Of a stretch of DNA of 64,000 nt, positions 43,422 to 53,029 are shown one piece after another. The first letter of the stretch is position 1; every line of letters starts with the position of its first letter. The notes under the pieces are model-generated. The model was not told the DNA's origin, made no database searches, and saw nothing but the letters and a program-made list of their open reading frames with translations. The position numbers were made by a program, and so were the translations under genes. This DNA is from Ensifer sp. IC3342. Its GTDB lineage: Bacteria; Pseudomonadota; Alphaproteobacteria; Rhizobiales; Rhizobiaceae. The DNA lies in NCBI RefSeq assembly GCF_020193655.1, contig NZ_JADYVE010000010.1:62001-126000 (forward strand), written 5' to 3'.

Positions 43422-44159
43422 CTAGACACCGCGCTTGTTGCCCCAGAGCAGGACATGCAGTTGCGGCAGGACGCGCGCCTCGAACCAGCGGTCCTCGGTA
43501 ACCTTGGCGACCAGCCAGAGCATGCGCTCCATTATGCCGTCGACGTCGATCGCCGCATCGTCTTCGTCGGGGGGCGGCGGTGTGTGGTTGCCGGGTTGCA
43601 GATAGACCGGCAATTGCGGATAACGCGCAGCCGCGGCCCGGGCATAAGCATAATCCGCCTCGTCGAAGACGACGATCTTCAGCACAGTTTGCGGCCTGCC
43701 TTCAGACACCCGCAGACACGCGTCGAATGCCTGCCAATCCGTTTCCATCGAGCTCGACGGCGGCTTCGGGCTCAGCACCAACACGTCGAGATTGGCAAAC
43801 CAGTCCCTGGCAACGGACCCCTGCGTTTCGAGGGCAAATCGATAGCCTTGGCGATGGCCGCGGTCGATGAGTTCGCCAAGCGGCTGGATCGCCGGATTGC
43901 CGCCGGACAGCGAAACCATAAGCGGCTTTCCGTCTGAGAGCCGCACGACCTCCTGCCAGACATCTTCCGTGGACATCGCCTTCCATTCGTCGCGATAGCG
44001 GCTGTCGACCGCGTGCAGACTGTCGCACCAGGAGCAGCGATAATCACACCCACCGGTCCTGACAAAGACCGTTGGCAGGCCGATCAGCACGCCCTCACCT
44101 TGTATGGTCGGCCCGAAAATCTCGCTGACGCGGATCTCGGCAGATCTGTCGGAGGTCAT
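43422..44159 (-). CDS. queE: 7-carboxy-7-deazaguanine synthase
   Basis: 245 residues, radical SAM enzyme. C38-x3-C42-x2-C45 ([12 protein letters not shown]) binds the 4Fe-4S cluster, and GEG near residue 21 is the typical QueE start. It converts 6-carboxytetrahydropterin to 7-carboxy-7-deazaguanine, a step toward preQ0 and queuosine in tRNA. ATG 44159 overlaps the queD stop (ATGA), third gene of queCDE. Confidence 0.93.
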   Translation of the reverse strand: MTSDRSAEIRVSEIFGPTIQGEGVLIGLPTVFVRTGGCDYRCSWCDSLHAVDSRYRDEWKAMSTEDVWQEVVRLSDGKPLMVSLSGGNPAIQPLGELIDRGHRQGYRFALETQGSVARDWFANLDVLVLSPKPPSSSMETDWQAFDACLRVSEGRPQTVLKIVVFDEADYAYARAAAARYPQLPVYLQPGNHTPPPPDEDDAAIDVDGIMERMLWLVAKVTEDRWFEARVLPQLHVLLWGNKRGV

Positions 44160-44512
44160 GGCCGGTATTCCGCCCAGGTCTTCGCCGTTTCGCTGACGCG
44201 CACCGCGGTCGTCTCCGGAAGACGCGCCTTGCACCAGTCATAGAAGTGCTGTGCCAGACATTCCGCCGTCACCCGGTCATGGCCGAGAACGTCGTTGAGA
44301 TGCCGGTGATCGAAGGTCTCGTCGATGTAGCGCTTCAACGGCGCGAGCTCATGATAGTCGCGGACGAAACCGTGTTCATTCAATGTCTCGGACGAAAGCT
44401 CGACCTCGACGACATAGTTATGCCCGTGCAGTCGGGCGCACTGATGCTCAGACGGCAGGCTCGTCAGTTGATGCGAGGCGGAGAAATGGAATTCCTTGGT
44501 GATGCGGAACAT
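44156..44512 (-). CDS. queD: 6-carboxy-5,6,7,8-tetrahydropterin synthase
   Basis: 118 residues, PTPS/QueD fold. Zinc His are in [10 protein letters not shown] and HGHNY, and the catalytic Cys is in [12 protein letters not shown]. It makes carboxytetrahydropterin from dihydroneopterin triphosphate. ATG 44512 shares one base with the queC stop (TAATG), showing tight coupling. A longer frame upstream runs inside queC and is rejected. Confidence 0.93.
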   Translation of the reverse strand: MFRITKEFHFSASHQLTSLPSEHQCARLHGHNYVVEVELSSETLNEHGFVRDYHELAPLKRYIDETFDHRHLNDVLGHDRVTAECLAQHFYDWCKARLPETTAVRVSETAKTWAEYRP

Positions 44513-45222
44513 TATTTCACCTCCTCGGCGGAGAAGGCGCCTGTAGCCACAGCCCAGAAATCCGGATCCTCGTATTCCGTCGGATCCGGAACACCCGCCA
44601 GATGAAAAGCTTCGCGTCGTTCGACGCAGGTGCCGCAACGGCCACAATGGCGCGCGCCGCCCTTGTAGCAGGACCAGGTTTCGGCGAAAGGCGTTCCGTT
44701 TCTCGCCCCCTCCGCAACGATCTCAGCCTTTGAGATATTGACGTACGGAGCACAGAGCGTGACGTCGGCATAACCTTCCAACGCGTGGCTCTGCATCGTC
44801 CGGAACGCGTCGATGAATCCCGGCCGACAGTCGGGATAGATGAAGTGGTCGCCGCCATGTACGGCGGTCGCCACCGCATCGGCCTTGCGGGCCGCGGCAA
44901 CGCCGAAGGCGATCGCGAGCATGATGGCGTTGCGGTTTGGCACGACCGTTATCTTCATGGTTTCCTCGGCGTAATGTCCGTCCGGCACGTCGACATCGTC
45001 GGTCAATGCCGAACCGCTCAGGTGGCGGCCGATCTCGCGGATATCGACAATCTGGTGAGGGACGCCGAGACGTTCGGCACAGGCGGCGGCGAAATCCAGT
45101 TCCTTGCGGTGCCGTTGGCCGTAGTCGAACGATAGCAGGCCGACGAGCTCGTGTTCCGCCGCGATCTTGTGCGCGAGCGAAACGGAATCCAATCCGCCGG
45201 AGCAGATCACAATGGTTTTCAT
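44512..45222 (-). CDS. queC: 7-cyano-7-deazaguanine synthase
   Basis: 236 residues. The N-terminal PP-loop ATP site SGGLDS is at 8-13, and the C-terminal zinc Cys cluster is ETWSCYKGGARHCGRCGTC. It converts 7-carboxy-7-deazaguanine to preQ0 with ATP and ammonia. ATG 45222 has AAGGA eight bases upstream, which is the tail of the preQ1 riboswitch, so translation of queCDE is probably shut off when preQ1 is plentiful. Confidence 0.93.
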   Translation of the reverse strand: MKTIVICSGGLDSVSLAHKIAAEHELVGLLSFDYGQRHRKELDFAAACAERLGVPHQIVDIREIGRHLSGSALTDDVDVPDGHYAEETMKITVVPNRNAIMLAIAFGVAAARKADAVATAVHGGDHFIYPDCRPGFIDAFRTMQSHALEGYADVTLCAPYVNISKAEIVAEGARNGTPFAETWSCYKGGARHCGRCGTCVERREAFHLAGVPDPTEYEDPDFWAVATGAFSAEEVK

Positions 45223-45230
45223 AACAGGTG

Positions 45231-45262
45231 TCCTTGTTTTGACCGGGTAGGCTGCGACCGGA
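45231..45262 (-). promoter_or_regulatory. preQ1-I riboswitch upstream of queCDE
   Basis: On the minus strand CCGGTCGCAGCCTACCCGG forms the P1 stem (CCGG/CCGG, 45258-45261 with 45243-45246) around the conserved loop TCGCAG, followed by TC and AAAACAAGGA. This matches the Thermoanaerobacter tengcongensis preQ1-I aptamer in its loop, its CCC and its A-rich tail (AACAAAACAAGG). The AAGGA at 45235-45231 is the Shine-Dalgarno site of queC, eight bases before the ATG. Ligand binding would fold the tail into a pseudoknot and hide the ribosome site, so excess preQ1 lowers queCDE translation. Confidence 0.8.
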
Positions 45263-45450
45263 GTTTTACCTGCCCGCTCTTTAGGCCAAACGGCACGCAT
45301 TGTGAAGACCCGGCGGCCACGGGGGCGACCCGGCGGTGGCATGAGCGGAACCCCGCGCTTTACTGCGGTCACAACTCGGCATTTATCGAGCCAGTCGATA
45401 GGGGCTATCGGCCGACGCCTACTAATCGCATGCATTCAGCGCACTATGTA

Positions 45451-45505
45451 AATTCAACGGACAGGCGGACCGTCCCCGCCAATTCCGCCGACAGGCGCAC
45501 CGTCC
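45451..45505. repeat. Two direct repeats upstream of paoA
   Basis: The 25-base units at 45451-45475 and 45481-45505 agree at 21 positions (both contain GACAGGCG and ACCGTCC) and are spaced exactly 30 bases start to start, about three DNA turns. They lie 35-90 bases upstream of paoA, in the 317-base gap shared with queC. They may be regulator-binding sites for the oxidoreductase operon; the regulator is not adjacent. Confidence 0.5.
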
Positions 45506-45539
45506 TTGACCTCTTCATCATCGAGAACTGGAGCTGGAT

Positions 45540-46175
45540 ATGCAAAGTCCTGGCGCACTTGAAATCTCGCGGCGCGACCTGCTGGTCGCCTCCGCTGCTA
45601 CCGTCACGGTGGCGAGCACAGCCTCGCTCAGCCACTCCCAGACAAATGCCCCCGCCGCATCGCAAAGCACGAAAGTCTCCTTCACGGTGAATGGCGAGCG
45701 CCGCGAGCTCCAGCTCGACAACCGAACAACGCTGCTCGACGCACTCCGGGAGCATCTGCATCTGACCGGGACAAAGAAGGGATGCGACCACGGACAGTGC
45801 GGCGCTTGCACGGTGCTCATTGACGGGCGCCGCGTCAACGCATGCCTGACGCTCGCCGCAATGCATGAGGGCGAAGGCATCACGACGATCGAGGGCTTGG
45901 GCCAGCCCGGCAGCCTCCATCCGATGCAGGCCGCCTTCGTCGAGCATGACGGTTTCCAGTGTGGCTACTGCACGCCCGGCCAGATCTGTTCCTCTGTCGC
46001 CATGCTTGAGGAGATGAAGGTCAATATTCCAAGCCATGCGACGGGCGATCTGCTCGCGCCCGCCGAGGTCACGCCCGCCGAGATCCGGGAGCGCATGAGC
46101 GGCAATATCTGTCGTTGCGGCGCCTATTCGAACATCGTCCAAGCCATTACCGAAGTCGCGGGGAGGAAGGCATGA
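45540..46175 (+). CDS. paoA: Aldehyde oxidoreductase, 2Fe-2S subunit
   Basis: 211 residues. A twin-arginine signal ([25 protein letters not shown]) exports the folded complex. The plant-type 2Fe-2S site is [22 protein letters not shown] and the second cluster is CGYCTPGQI with CRCGAY. This is the xanthine-oxidase family small subunit, like PaoA/YagT. The complex oxidises aldehydes in the periplasm to acids. GGAG is nine bases before ATG. Overlaps paoB by ATGA. The usual paoD (molybdenum cofactor insertion) is not in the window. Confidence 0.9.
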   Translation: MQSPGALEISRRDLLVASAATVTVASTASLSHSQTNAPAASQSTKVSFTVNGERRELQLDNRTTLLDALREHLHLTGTKKGCDHGQCGACTVLIDGRRVNACLTLAAMHEGEGITTIEGLGQPGSLHPMQAAFVEHDGFQCGYCTPGQICSSVAMLEEMKVNIPSHATGDLLAPAEVTPAEIRERMSGNICRCGAYSNIVQAITEVAGRKA

Positions 46176-47122
46176 GAGCTTTCAGCTATGAGCGCGCCTC
46201 CACGATCGAGGCGGCTGCAAAGGCCGCCGCCGGCACAGACGGTGCGAAATTTATCGCCGGCGGCACCAATCTCCTGGATCTGATGAAGCTCGAGGTCGAG
46301 ACGCCTACGCATCTGATCGATGTCAACAGACTGGGTCTGGACAGGATCGAACCAGCGCCGGAAGGCGGTCTCAGGGTCGGCGCCCTCGTCCGCAACACAG
46401 ATCTTGCCGCCGACGAGCGGATCCGCCGAGACTACGCGGTCCTGGCACGGGCCTTGCTCGCTGGAGCATCGGGACAGTTGCGCAACAGGGCGACAACGGC
46501 CGGCAACCTGCTGCAACGCACGCGCTGTCCCTATTTCTATGACACCAACCAGCCCTGCAACAAAAGGCAGCCCGGCAGCGGCTGTGCTGCTCTTGGCGGC
46601 TTCAGCCGCCAGCTTGCGGTCGTTGGCGTCAGCGATGCCTGTATCGCCAGCCACCCGAGCGATATGGCTGTCGCCATGCGCGCCCTCGACGCTGTTGTCG
46701 AGACGGTCCGGCCCGACGGCACCACACGCAGCATCCCGATTGCCGATCTCCATCGCCTGCCGGGTGACACGCCGCACGTCGAGCACGTCCTCGAACGGGG
46801 CGAACTGATCACGGCGGTCGTCCTGCCGAAGCCTGTAGGCGGCAAGCACATCTACCGGAAGGTTCGTGATCGCGCCTCCTACGCCTTCGCACTGGTCTCC
46901 ATCGCTGCGGTGGTGCTGCCGAACGGGACCGGCCGCGTCGCGGTCGGCGGCGTCGCGCCCAAGCCCTGGCGCGACGAGGCTGCCGAGCGAGAGCTTCCGA
47001 ACGGAGCAAAGGCGGTCACCGCCAAGCTTCTCGCGAATGCTCGCCCGACGGAACAGAACGCCTTCAAGGTCGCGCTCGTCGAACGCGCGCTGAGCGCGGT
47101 TCTTGCCGAAGCGAGGGGATGA
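46172..47122 (+). CDS. paoB: Aldehyde oxidoreductase, FAD subunit
   Basis: 316 residues, FAD-binding domain of the CO dehydrogenase/xanthine oxidase type, with [22 protein letters not shown] and [22 protein letters not shown]. The C-C...C pattern around [26 protein letters not shown] fits the extra 4Fe-4S cluster known in PaoB. The start overlaps paoA (ATGA). Middle subunit of the periplasmic complex. Confidence 0.9.
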   Translation: MRAFSYERASTIEAAAKAAAGTDGAKFIAGGTNLLDLMKLEVETPTHLIDVNRLGLDRIEPAPEGGLRVGALVRNTDLAADERIRRDYAVLARALLAGASGQLRNRATTAGNLLQRTRCPYFYDTNQPCNKRQPGSGCAALGGFSRQLAVVGVSDACIASHPSDMAVAMRALDAVVETVRPDGTTRSIPIADLHRLPGDTPHVEHVLERGELITAVVLPKPVGGKHIYRKVRDRASYAFALVSIAAVVLPNGTGRVAVGGVAPKPWRDEAAERELPNGAKAVTAKLLANARPTEQNAFKVALVERALSAVLAEARG

Positions 47123-47126
47123 GAAA

Positions 47127-49328
47127 ATGAGATTCGACACACCTGCAACGACGAACCCGATCGACCAAGGCAAGGTCGTCGGCCAGCGCATCCATCGCAT
47201 TGACGGCCCGCTCAAGACAACGGGCCGCGCGGTCTACGCCTACGAATGGCATGATCCGAACACGCGCTATGCCTACGGCTATGTCGTCGGCTCGGCAATC
47301 GCCAAGGGCCGGATCGGGTCCATGGACGTCTCCGCCGCAAAACAGGCGCCTGGCGTTATCGCGGTCGTCACCTCCGACGGCATAGGGGAACTGAAGAAGG
47401 GCAAATACAACACCGCCAAGCTCTTCGGCGGCACCGAGATCCAGCACTACCACCAGGCGATCGCGGTTGTGGTCGCGGAAACGTTCGAGGAGGCCCGTGC
47501 TGCCGCCGCGCTCGTCAAGGTCGACTATGCCGAGCAGAAAGGCGTCTTCGATCTGGCGGCGGCGAAGGACACCGCCGTCACGCCGAAGGAAGGTGAACCG
47601 GACTCCGCCGCCGGCGACTTCGATGCCGCCTTCGAGACCGCAGCCGTCAAGTTCGACCAGAGCTACACCACGCCGGATCAATCGCATGCGATGATGGAGC
47701 CTCACGCCTCCATCGCCGCCTGGAATGGCGATGACCTTACGGTCTGGACATCGAGCCAAATGATCGACTGGTGGCGGACCGATCTCGCGACGACCCTCGG
47801 GATCGACAAGGAAAAAGTCCACATCATGTCGCCCTTCATCGGCGGCGGTTTCGGCTGCAAGCTGTTTTTGCGCGCAGACGCGGTGCTCGCGGCGCTTGCC
47901 GCGCGCGAAGCCAAGCGTCCGGTGAAAGTCGCCCTCCCCCGCCCCTTCCTGATGAACAACACGACACACCGTCCAGCGACGATCCAGAGGATCCGCATCG
48001 GCGCGGAGCGCAATGGAAGGATCACGGCGATTGCGCATGAGAGCTGGTCGGGCGATCTCCCTGGCGGAGGCCCCGAAGTGGCCGTTCAGCAGACGCGGCT
48101 GCTTTATGCCGGCGCGAACCGGATGACTGCCACGCGGCTTGCTACCCTTGACCTGCCGGAAGGAAACGCCATGCGCGCTCCGGGCGAAGCGCCGGGCATG
48201 ATGGCCCTGGAAATCGCCATCGACGAGGTGGCGGAAAGGCTCGGCCTTGACCCGGTCGAGTTCCGGATCGTCAACGACACTCAGGTCGATCCTGAGAATC
48301 GGGAGAGACCATTCTCGCACCGCAATCTCGTCGGCTGCCTTCGCACCGGCGCGGAGCGCTTCGGCTGGCAGGACCGGAACAAGCAGCCCGGCACTCGGCG
48401 CGAGGGAAACTGGCTGGTCGGCATGGGGGTAGCCTCGGCCTTCCGCAACAATCTTGTGCTTCCCTCTGGAGCCCGCGTCCGCCTCGACCGCGAGGGCATC
48501 GTCACGGTGGAGACCGACATGACCGATATCGGCACGGGCAGCTACACGATCATCGCCCAGACGGCTGCCGAAATGCTCGGTGTCCCGGTTGACAAGGTTG
48601 CCGTCAGCCTCGGCGACTCCCGCTTCCCTGTTTCATCGGGCTCAGGCGGACAATTCGGGGGAAACTGCTCCACGGCAGGGGTCTACGCCGCCTGTGTCAA
48701 GCTGCGGGAGGCGGTGGCGCAGAAGCTCGGCTTCAACAGCTCCGATGAACTGACCTTCGCCGAGGGCGAAGTCGGCGCCGGCGACCGCCGCGTGCCACTT
48801 GCGCAAGCAGCAAGCGATGAATCGCTCGTGGTAGAGGACCGCATCGAGTTCGGCGATCTCGACAAAACCCATCAACAGTCCACCTTCGGTGCCCATTTTG
48901 TCGAGGTCGGAGTTGATGTTGCGACTGGTGAGACGCGAATCCGGCGAATGCTGGCGGTCTGCGGCGCCGGCCGCATCCTCAATCCGATCACCGCACGCAG
49001 TCAGGTAATCGGAGCTATGACTATGGGCGTTGGCGGGGCCCTATCGGAAGAGCTCGTCGTCGACAAGGAGCGCGGATTTTTCGTCAACCACGACCTCGCC
49101 GCGTACGAGGTGCCGGTGCATGCCGACATCCCGCACCAGGAGGTCATCTTCCTCGACGAGACCGATCCGATGTCGTCGCCGATGAAGGCCAAGGGGATCG
49201 CCGAACTCGGCCTGTGCGGTGTTGCCGCGGCGGTCGCGAACGGCATTTATAACGCGACCGGCATAAGGGTCCGGGAATATCCGATCACGCTCGACAAGCT
49301 GATCAACGAGCTTCCGGAAGTCAGCTAG
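47127..49328 (+). CDS. paoC: Aldehyde oxidoreductase, molybdopterin subunit
   Basis: 733 residues, xanthine-oxidase family large subunit. Cofactor-contact blocks include MMEPHASIAAWNGDDLTVWTS, GGGFGCKLFLR, APGEAPGMMALEIAIDE and GSGGQFGGNCSTAG. The catalytic Glu is near the C-terminus in KAKGIAELGLCGV. It binds molybdopterin cytosine dinucleotide and oxidises aldehydes. ATG 47127 follows GAGGGGATGAGAAA four bases after the paoB stop. It has no signal of its own and leaves the cell with PaoA. Confidence 0.92.
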   Translation: MRFDTPATTNPIDQGKVVGQRIHRIDGPLKTTGRAVYAYEWHDPNTRYAYGYVVGSAIAKGRIGSMDVSAAKQAPGVIAVVTSDGIGELKKGKYNTAKLFGGTEIQHYHQAIAVVVAETFEEARAAAALVKVDYAEQKGVFDLAAAKDTAVTPKEGEPDSAAGDFDAAFETAAVKFDQSYTTPDQSHAMMEPHASIAAWNGDDLTVWTSSQMIDWWRTDLATTLGIDKEKVHIMSPFIGGGFGCKLFLRADAVLAALAAREAKRPVKVALPRPFLMNNTTHRPATIQRIRIGAERNGRITAIAHESWSGDLPGGGPEVAVQQTRLLYAGANRMTATRLATLDLPEGNAMRAPGEAPGMMALEIAIDEVAERLGLDPVEFRIVNDTQVDPENRERPFSHRNLVGCLRTGAERFGWQDRNKQPGTRREGNWLVGMGVASAFRNNLVLPSGARVRLDREGIVTVETDMTDIGTGSYTIIAQTAAEMLGVPVDKVAVSLGDSRFPVSSGSGGQFGGNCSTAGVYAACVKLREAVAQKLGFNSSDELTFAEGEVGAGDRRVPLAQAASDESLVVEDRIEFGDLDKTHQQSTFGAHFVEVGVDVATGETRIRRMLAVCGAGRILNPITARSQVIGAMTMGVGGALSEELVVDKERGFFVNHDLAAYEVPVHADIPHQEVIFLDETDPMSSPMKAKGIAELGLCGVAAAVANGIYNATGIRVREYPITLDKLINELPEVS

Positions 49329-49569
49329 CCCACGGCGCATGACCACGCCGTGCCTCGCTGCGGTGGTGAGCAGCGGGGGCATCTTGAGAATAGTTGTCGC
49401 CTTATTCTGAGGCCCCGCAACAGTGTGACAGGCGTAACACTCTCAACCGAACGGGTGTGCTAGCGTTGAGCAATGCGTGAGATGAGCCCAATTTTGGCGT
49501 TCCGGCTGGGGTGCCATTCATCGACGCTTTCATTAGCATTTGCGTAACTGCATCCAAGAGGGGGATATC

Positions 49570-49779
49570 ATGGGGCTGGTAACGCTTGTGATGACTGTGT
49601 GCCTCGTGTCGGCGCCCGAAAAGTGCCGCGAAGAGATCTTGCAACTTCAGGAGCTCAGCTCGGTAAACCAATGCATGTTTCAGTCCGTCGCGTACGTCGC
49701 CCAATGGTCGCAGCAGCATCCGGCTCTGCTTGTCAAGAAATGGCGATGCAAGCTTCCGGACATTGACCAGCTCATCTGA
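49570..49779 (+). CDS. Small protein with hydrophobic N-terminus, unknown function
   Basis: 69 residues. Starts MGLVTLVMTVCLVS, a signal-like hydrophobic stretch, then a soluble part with Cys in EKCREEILQLQE, NQCMFQS and WRCKLP. GAGGGGGATATC precedes the ATG. It lies between paoC and pqqE, convergent with the latter. Proteins of this pattern are common in rhizobia; function is unknown. Confidence 0.65.
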   Translation: MGLVTLVMTVCLVSAPEKCREEILQLQELSSVNQCMFQSVAYVAQWSQQHPALLVKKWRCKLPDIDQLI

Positions 49780-49813
49780 GTGGTCGCAATTAAGTCCCAG
49801 ACCTCGATGCGCG

Positions 49814-50938
49814 CTACCGTCCGCGGTAGCGCAAGGTGGCCGATGACATCGCCGTAAGCTGGTCCGTGTCCCGCGTCAGGCGTTCGCGCAGCGGCGAGCG
49901 GATGCAAACCGGATCGGTTGTGCTCGCGTCGCCGGCAAGCGCCATTGCCTGGCAGCGGCAGCCGCCGAAGTCGACGTGCTTGCGCTCGCAGCTGCGGCAG
50001 AGTTCCGGCATCCAGGCCTCGCCGCGATAGGCGTTGAAGGCGTCGCTCGCATACCAGATCTCGGAAAGCGCGCCGTCGCGCACGGTCTTGAAGGTGAGGC
50101 GCGGGATCGTTTCCGCGGCGTGGCACGGCAGCACCCGACCGGACGGCGTGACGTTGAGGCCGACGCGGCCCCAGCCGCCCATGCAGGCCTTCGGGTATTG
50201 GGAATAATAATCGGCCGGCACATAGTCGATCACCAGAGTACCCTGATATTTTTCCCGGGCCGCGGCGACGGTGCGCGTCGCGGCTTCGACCTGTTCGCGC
50301 GTCGGCAGCAGCGCCGCCTTGTTGCGCTCGGCCCAGCCGTGAAACTGCACGGTGGCGATCTCCACCCGGCGCGCCCCAAGCCGGATCGCCAGCGCGATCA
50401 TGGCGTCGATCTCGCCCATGTTCTGCCGGTGGCAGACCGCATTGACCGTCAGCGGGATGCCGGCGCCCACCACCCAGTTTGCGACGGCCATCTTTCGTTG
50501 ATAGCCACCCTTGTAGCCACCGATCCGGTCGGCGCTTTCGGCGGAAACACCCTGGATCGACAGCTGAACGTGGTCGAGACCGGCCGCGGTCAGGTCGTTG
50601 ATCCTGGCCTCCGTCAAACCGACGCCCGAGGTGATCAGATTGGTGTAAAGCCCCAGCGCAACTGCCGCTCGCGTCAGTTCGACGAGATCGCGTCGCGCCG
50701 CCGGCTCGCCGCCGGACAGGTGCAGATGCAGCACGCCGAGAGCGGCCGCCTGGCGGAAGACGTCGATCCATTCCTCGGTCGACAACTCTTCCTCCCCCGG
50801 CGTCAAGGCGATCGGGTTGGAGCAATAGGGACAGGCCAACGGACAGCGATGCGTCAGCTCCGCCAGCATCGCCATCGGCGGCGGCACGCGCGCAACAGCG
50901 GCGGCGGCACGCTTTGTGGCGGCGACGGCGCTGCTCAT
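49814..50938 (-). CDS. pqqE: PqqA peptide cyclase (radical SAM)
   Basis: 374 residues. The radical SAM cluster is CPLACPYCSN (C-x3-C-x2-C) and the C-terminal SPASM Cys region is PELCRSCERKHVDFGGCRCQ. PqqE joins Glu and Tyr of PqqA, the first step of PQQ synthesis. ATG 50938 overlaps pqqD (ATGA). Last gene of the pqqABCDE unit. Confidence 0.93.
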   Translation of the reverse strand: MSSAVAATKRAAAAVARVPPPMAMLAELTHRCPLACPYCSNPIALTPGEEELSTEEWIDVFRQAAALGVLHLHLSGGEPAARRDLVELTRAAVALGLYTNLITSGVGLTEARINDLTAAGLDHVQLSIQGVSAESADRIGGYKGGYQRKMAVANWVVGAGIPLTVNAVCHRQNMGEIDAMIALAIRLGARRVEIATVQFHGWAERNKAALLPTREQVEAATRTVAAAREKYQGTLVIDYVPADYYSQYPKACMGGWGRVGLNVTPSGRVLPCHAAETIPRLTFKTVRDGALSEIWYASDAFNAYRGEAWMPELCRSCERKHVDFGGCRCQAMALAGDASTTDPVCIRSPLRERLTRDTDQLTAMSSATLRYRGR

Positions 50939-51246
50939 GCGACGATCTCCAGCAGGCGGCGATTGGCGAGTTCCTCGACGAAGGCCCTGACATCGCCGGC
51001 GATCTCGGCGGCGGGGGCGTCGAACTTTTGGGCAAAATCGTCGGCGATCCGGTCGAGGCTGCGCTGGCCGTCAAGCGCCTCGACGATGGCGACGGCGATA
51101 TCGTCGAGCGCCATCGCCCGCTCCGGTGCCAACAGCACCGTCTGGCCGCGAACCGGGTCCTCGTGCAGCCGCACGCCGCGGGCCAGTCTGACGACGCTCG
51201 CCCCTGAGATCCTCACCCCTGAAGTCATCGACGCATCGGCGCTCAT
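50935..51246 (-). CDS. pqqD: PqqD peptide chaperone
   Basis: 103 residues, PqqD fold (winged helix-like recognition element): RLARGVRLHEDPVRGQTVLLAPERAMALDDIAVAIVEALDGQRSLDRIADDFAQKF. It holds PqqA and brings it to PqqE. Slightly longer than the usual 90-residue PqqD, with the extra residues at the N-terminus. The start overlaps pqqC (ATGA). Confidence 0.9.
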   Translation of the reverse strand: MSADASMTSGVRISGASVVRLARGVRLHEDPVRGQTVLLAPERAMALDDIAVAIVEALDGQRSLDRIADDFAQKFDAPAAEIAGDVRAFVEELANRRLLEIVA

Positions 51247-52028
51247 TCCGCCGCCTCCCGCGCCGCCGCCTCCCGCGCCGTCGGCCTGACGACGACACCT
51301 TGCTCGCCGTCCCAGACGCCCGGCGGGATCAGCCCGGGCGTCACATAGGCGCAATAAAGCGCGTCGAGCTGCGACCACAAAACGTCGGTCTTGAAGGTGA
51401 GCGCCGCGGCGGCGGCATCCTGTTTTTCCGCCGTGTCGGCGTGATCGAGCACATAGGCAAGACCGAACTCGACGTCGCGCGGCGCCTCGGTCAGTCTCTG
51501 GCGGAAGTAAGCGAGCGCCGCGTCGTCCGCGAAGGCATAGTGCGCCAGCAGCCCGGCAATGCGCTCCGAATGGATTTTGGGCGCAAAAAGCTCGGTCAGC
51601 GACGAGGCCACCGCCTCGATCAGCGGCTTCTCGCGCACGAACGCCACATAGGCGTCGACGGCAAACCGGGTCGCCGGCAGCACGCCGCGCGTCGAAGCGA
51701 CATAGGCGGGGTCGAGGCCGACCGCTTGCGCCAGACGCAGCCAACGGCGGATGCCGCCGCCCTCGTCAAGGCCGCCGTCGTGGTCTTCGATCCGCGAGCG
51801 CCAGGCCCGGCGCAGGTCCGGGTCGTCGCAGCGCGACAGCAAGGCCGCGTCCTTCATCGGAATGCGGCTCTGGTAATAATAGCGGTTGATCACCCAGGCG
51901 CGCACCTGCGTCATCGTTGCGCGGCCACCGTGGAGCAGCGTGTGGAAGGGATGCTTGTCGTGATAGCGTTCCTGACCGATCGCCAGAAGGCGCGCGTGAA
52001 ACGCTTCTCTGTCCGCTGCCGTCGTCAC
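51243..52028 (-). CDS. pqqC: Pyrroloquinoline-quinone synthase
   Basis: 261 residues, all-helical heme-oxygenase-like fold. Typical PqqC blocks: HPFHTLLHGGRATMTQVRAWVINRYYYQSRIPMKDAALLSRCDDPDLRRAWRSRIEDHDG. It performs the last ring closure and eight-electron oxidation with O2. The start overlaps the pqqB stop (ATGA). The length is slightly over the usual 250 residues. Confidence 0.93.
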   Translation of the reverse strand: MTTAADREAFHARLLAIGQERYHDKHPFHTLLHGGRATMTQVRAWVINRYYYQSRIPMKDAALLSRCDDPDLRRAWRSRIEDHDGGLDEGGGIRRWLRLAQAVGLDPAYVASTRGVLPATRFAVDAYVAFVREKPLIEAVASSLTELFAPKIHSERIAGLLAHYAFADDAALAYFRQRLTEAPRDVEFGLAYVLDHADTAEKQDAAAAALTFKTDVLWSQLDALYCAYVTPGLIPPGVWDGEQGVVVRPTAREAAAREAAE

Positions 52029-52936
52029 AGGCTGACCTCCATGCCGTCGAACCCGACTTCGAAGCCGCGGCTTTCCACCGCGGCGCGCTCGGGACCAGCC
52101 CGCCAGATCGGGTTCGTGTTGTTGATGTGAATATAGACCTTTCGGCGAATGTTCAGGCCGTCGAGCGCGTCGAGGCTGCCGCCCTCGCCGGCGATCGGCA
52201 TGTGGCCCATGCGCCGGCCCGTCTTGCGCCCGGTGCCGGTGGCGATCATCTCGCGGTCGCTAAAGAGCGTGCCGTCGAAGAACAGCGCGTCGGCCTCCGC
52301 AAGGCGCGCGCCGAGGCCGGCAGTGATCACGCCGCAGCCGGGAATATAATAAACGCGCTTGCTGCCAGCTTTGAGTTCGATTCCAACCGTGTTGTCGCCC
52401 TCGACGTTGAGATCCGGTTCGTCCCCTTCGAGGAACAGCGGCACCTTGCCGGGAACGGAAAAGAGCCGCGCCTCGAGGTCGGGAAGTGGAAAGAAGACTT
52501 CCTCGATCGCGACGCTCCGCCTTAAAACCAGGTCCGGATCGAGCACGCCGAAGACCGGATTTTCGGCGATGATCGCGCCGACCGAAGCGGTGGAAAACAG
52601 CGTGAACGGCTGCTTTTCCCTGAGCACAAGCAGTCCCGCCAGATGGTCGATGTCGCCGTTGGTCAGCACCACGCTCTTGATCGGGCTGTGGCGCAGCCGG
52701 CGCGGCTGCAGCAGACGATTGTGCTCAATCTGCTGGCGGATGTCGGGCGAGGCATTGAACACGGCCCAGGCCTCGCCATCGCGGCTGACGGCCAGCGATG
52801 ATTGGCTCTGTGGCTTGAGGCCGGAGCCCGGATCGCGCGCCAGCGTGCAGTTCAGGCAGCCGCAATTCCACTGCGGAAGGCCGCCGCCGGCGGCGGCCCC
52901 CAGAACGATGATGCGAAGATCGGACGATTTGTTCAC
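52025..52936 (-). CDS. pqqB: PQQ biosynthesis protein B (metallo-beta-lactamase fold)
   Basis: About 303 residues, PqqB family: LRIIVLGAAAGGGLPQWNCGCLNCTLARD and NGDIDHLAGLLVLRE, an MBL-type metal site. PqqB hydroxylates the Tyr part of the processed PqqA crosslink. The start is uncertain: GTG at 52936 or in-frame TTG at 52948; GTG is preferred. It overlaps pqqC (ATGA). A RIME-like element separates it from pqqA. Confidence 0.9.
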   Translation of the reverse strand: MNKSSDLRIIVLGAAAGGGLPQWNCGCLNCTLARDPGSGLKPQSQSSLAVSRDGEAWAVFNASPDIRQQIEHNRLLQPRRLRHSPIKSVVLTNGDIDHLAGLLVLREKQPFTLFSTASVGAIIAENPVFGVLDPDLVLRRSVAIEEVFFPLPDLEARLFSVPGKVPLFLEGDEPDLNVEGDNTVGIELKAGSKRVYYIPGCGVITAGLGARLAEADALFFDGTLFSDREMIATGTGRKTGRRMGHMPIAGEGGSLDALDGLNIRRKVYIHINNTNPIWRAGPERAAVESRGFEVGFDGMEVSL

Positions 52937-53029
52937 AGGAATACCCAAAGAGTTGCGGGCCGATCCTCGTAAGGCCGCGCCTCACAGCGCCGCGTGTCTT
53001 TTGAGATGCGCAAAGGTCGCCTCAAACCG

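Noticed and set aside
49393-49569. GAAC...CGTT pair upstream of the 69-residue ORF
   Set aside because: The spacing is about 11 bases, too short for an EcfG promoter.
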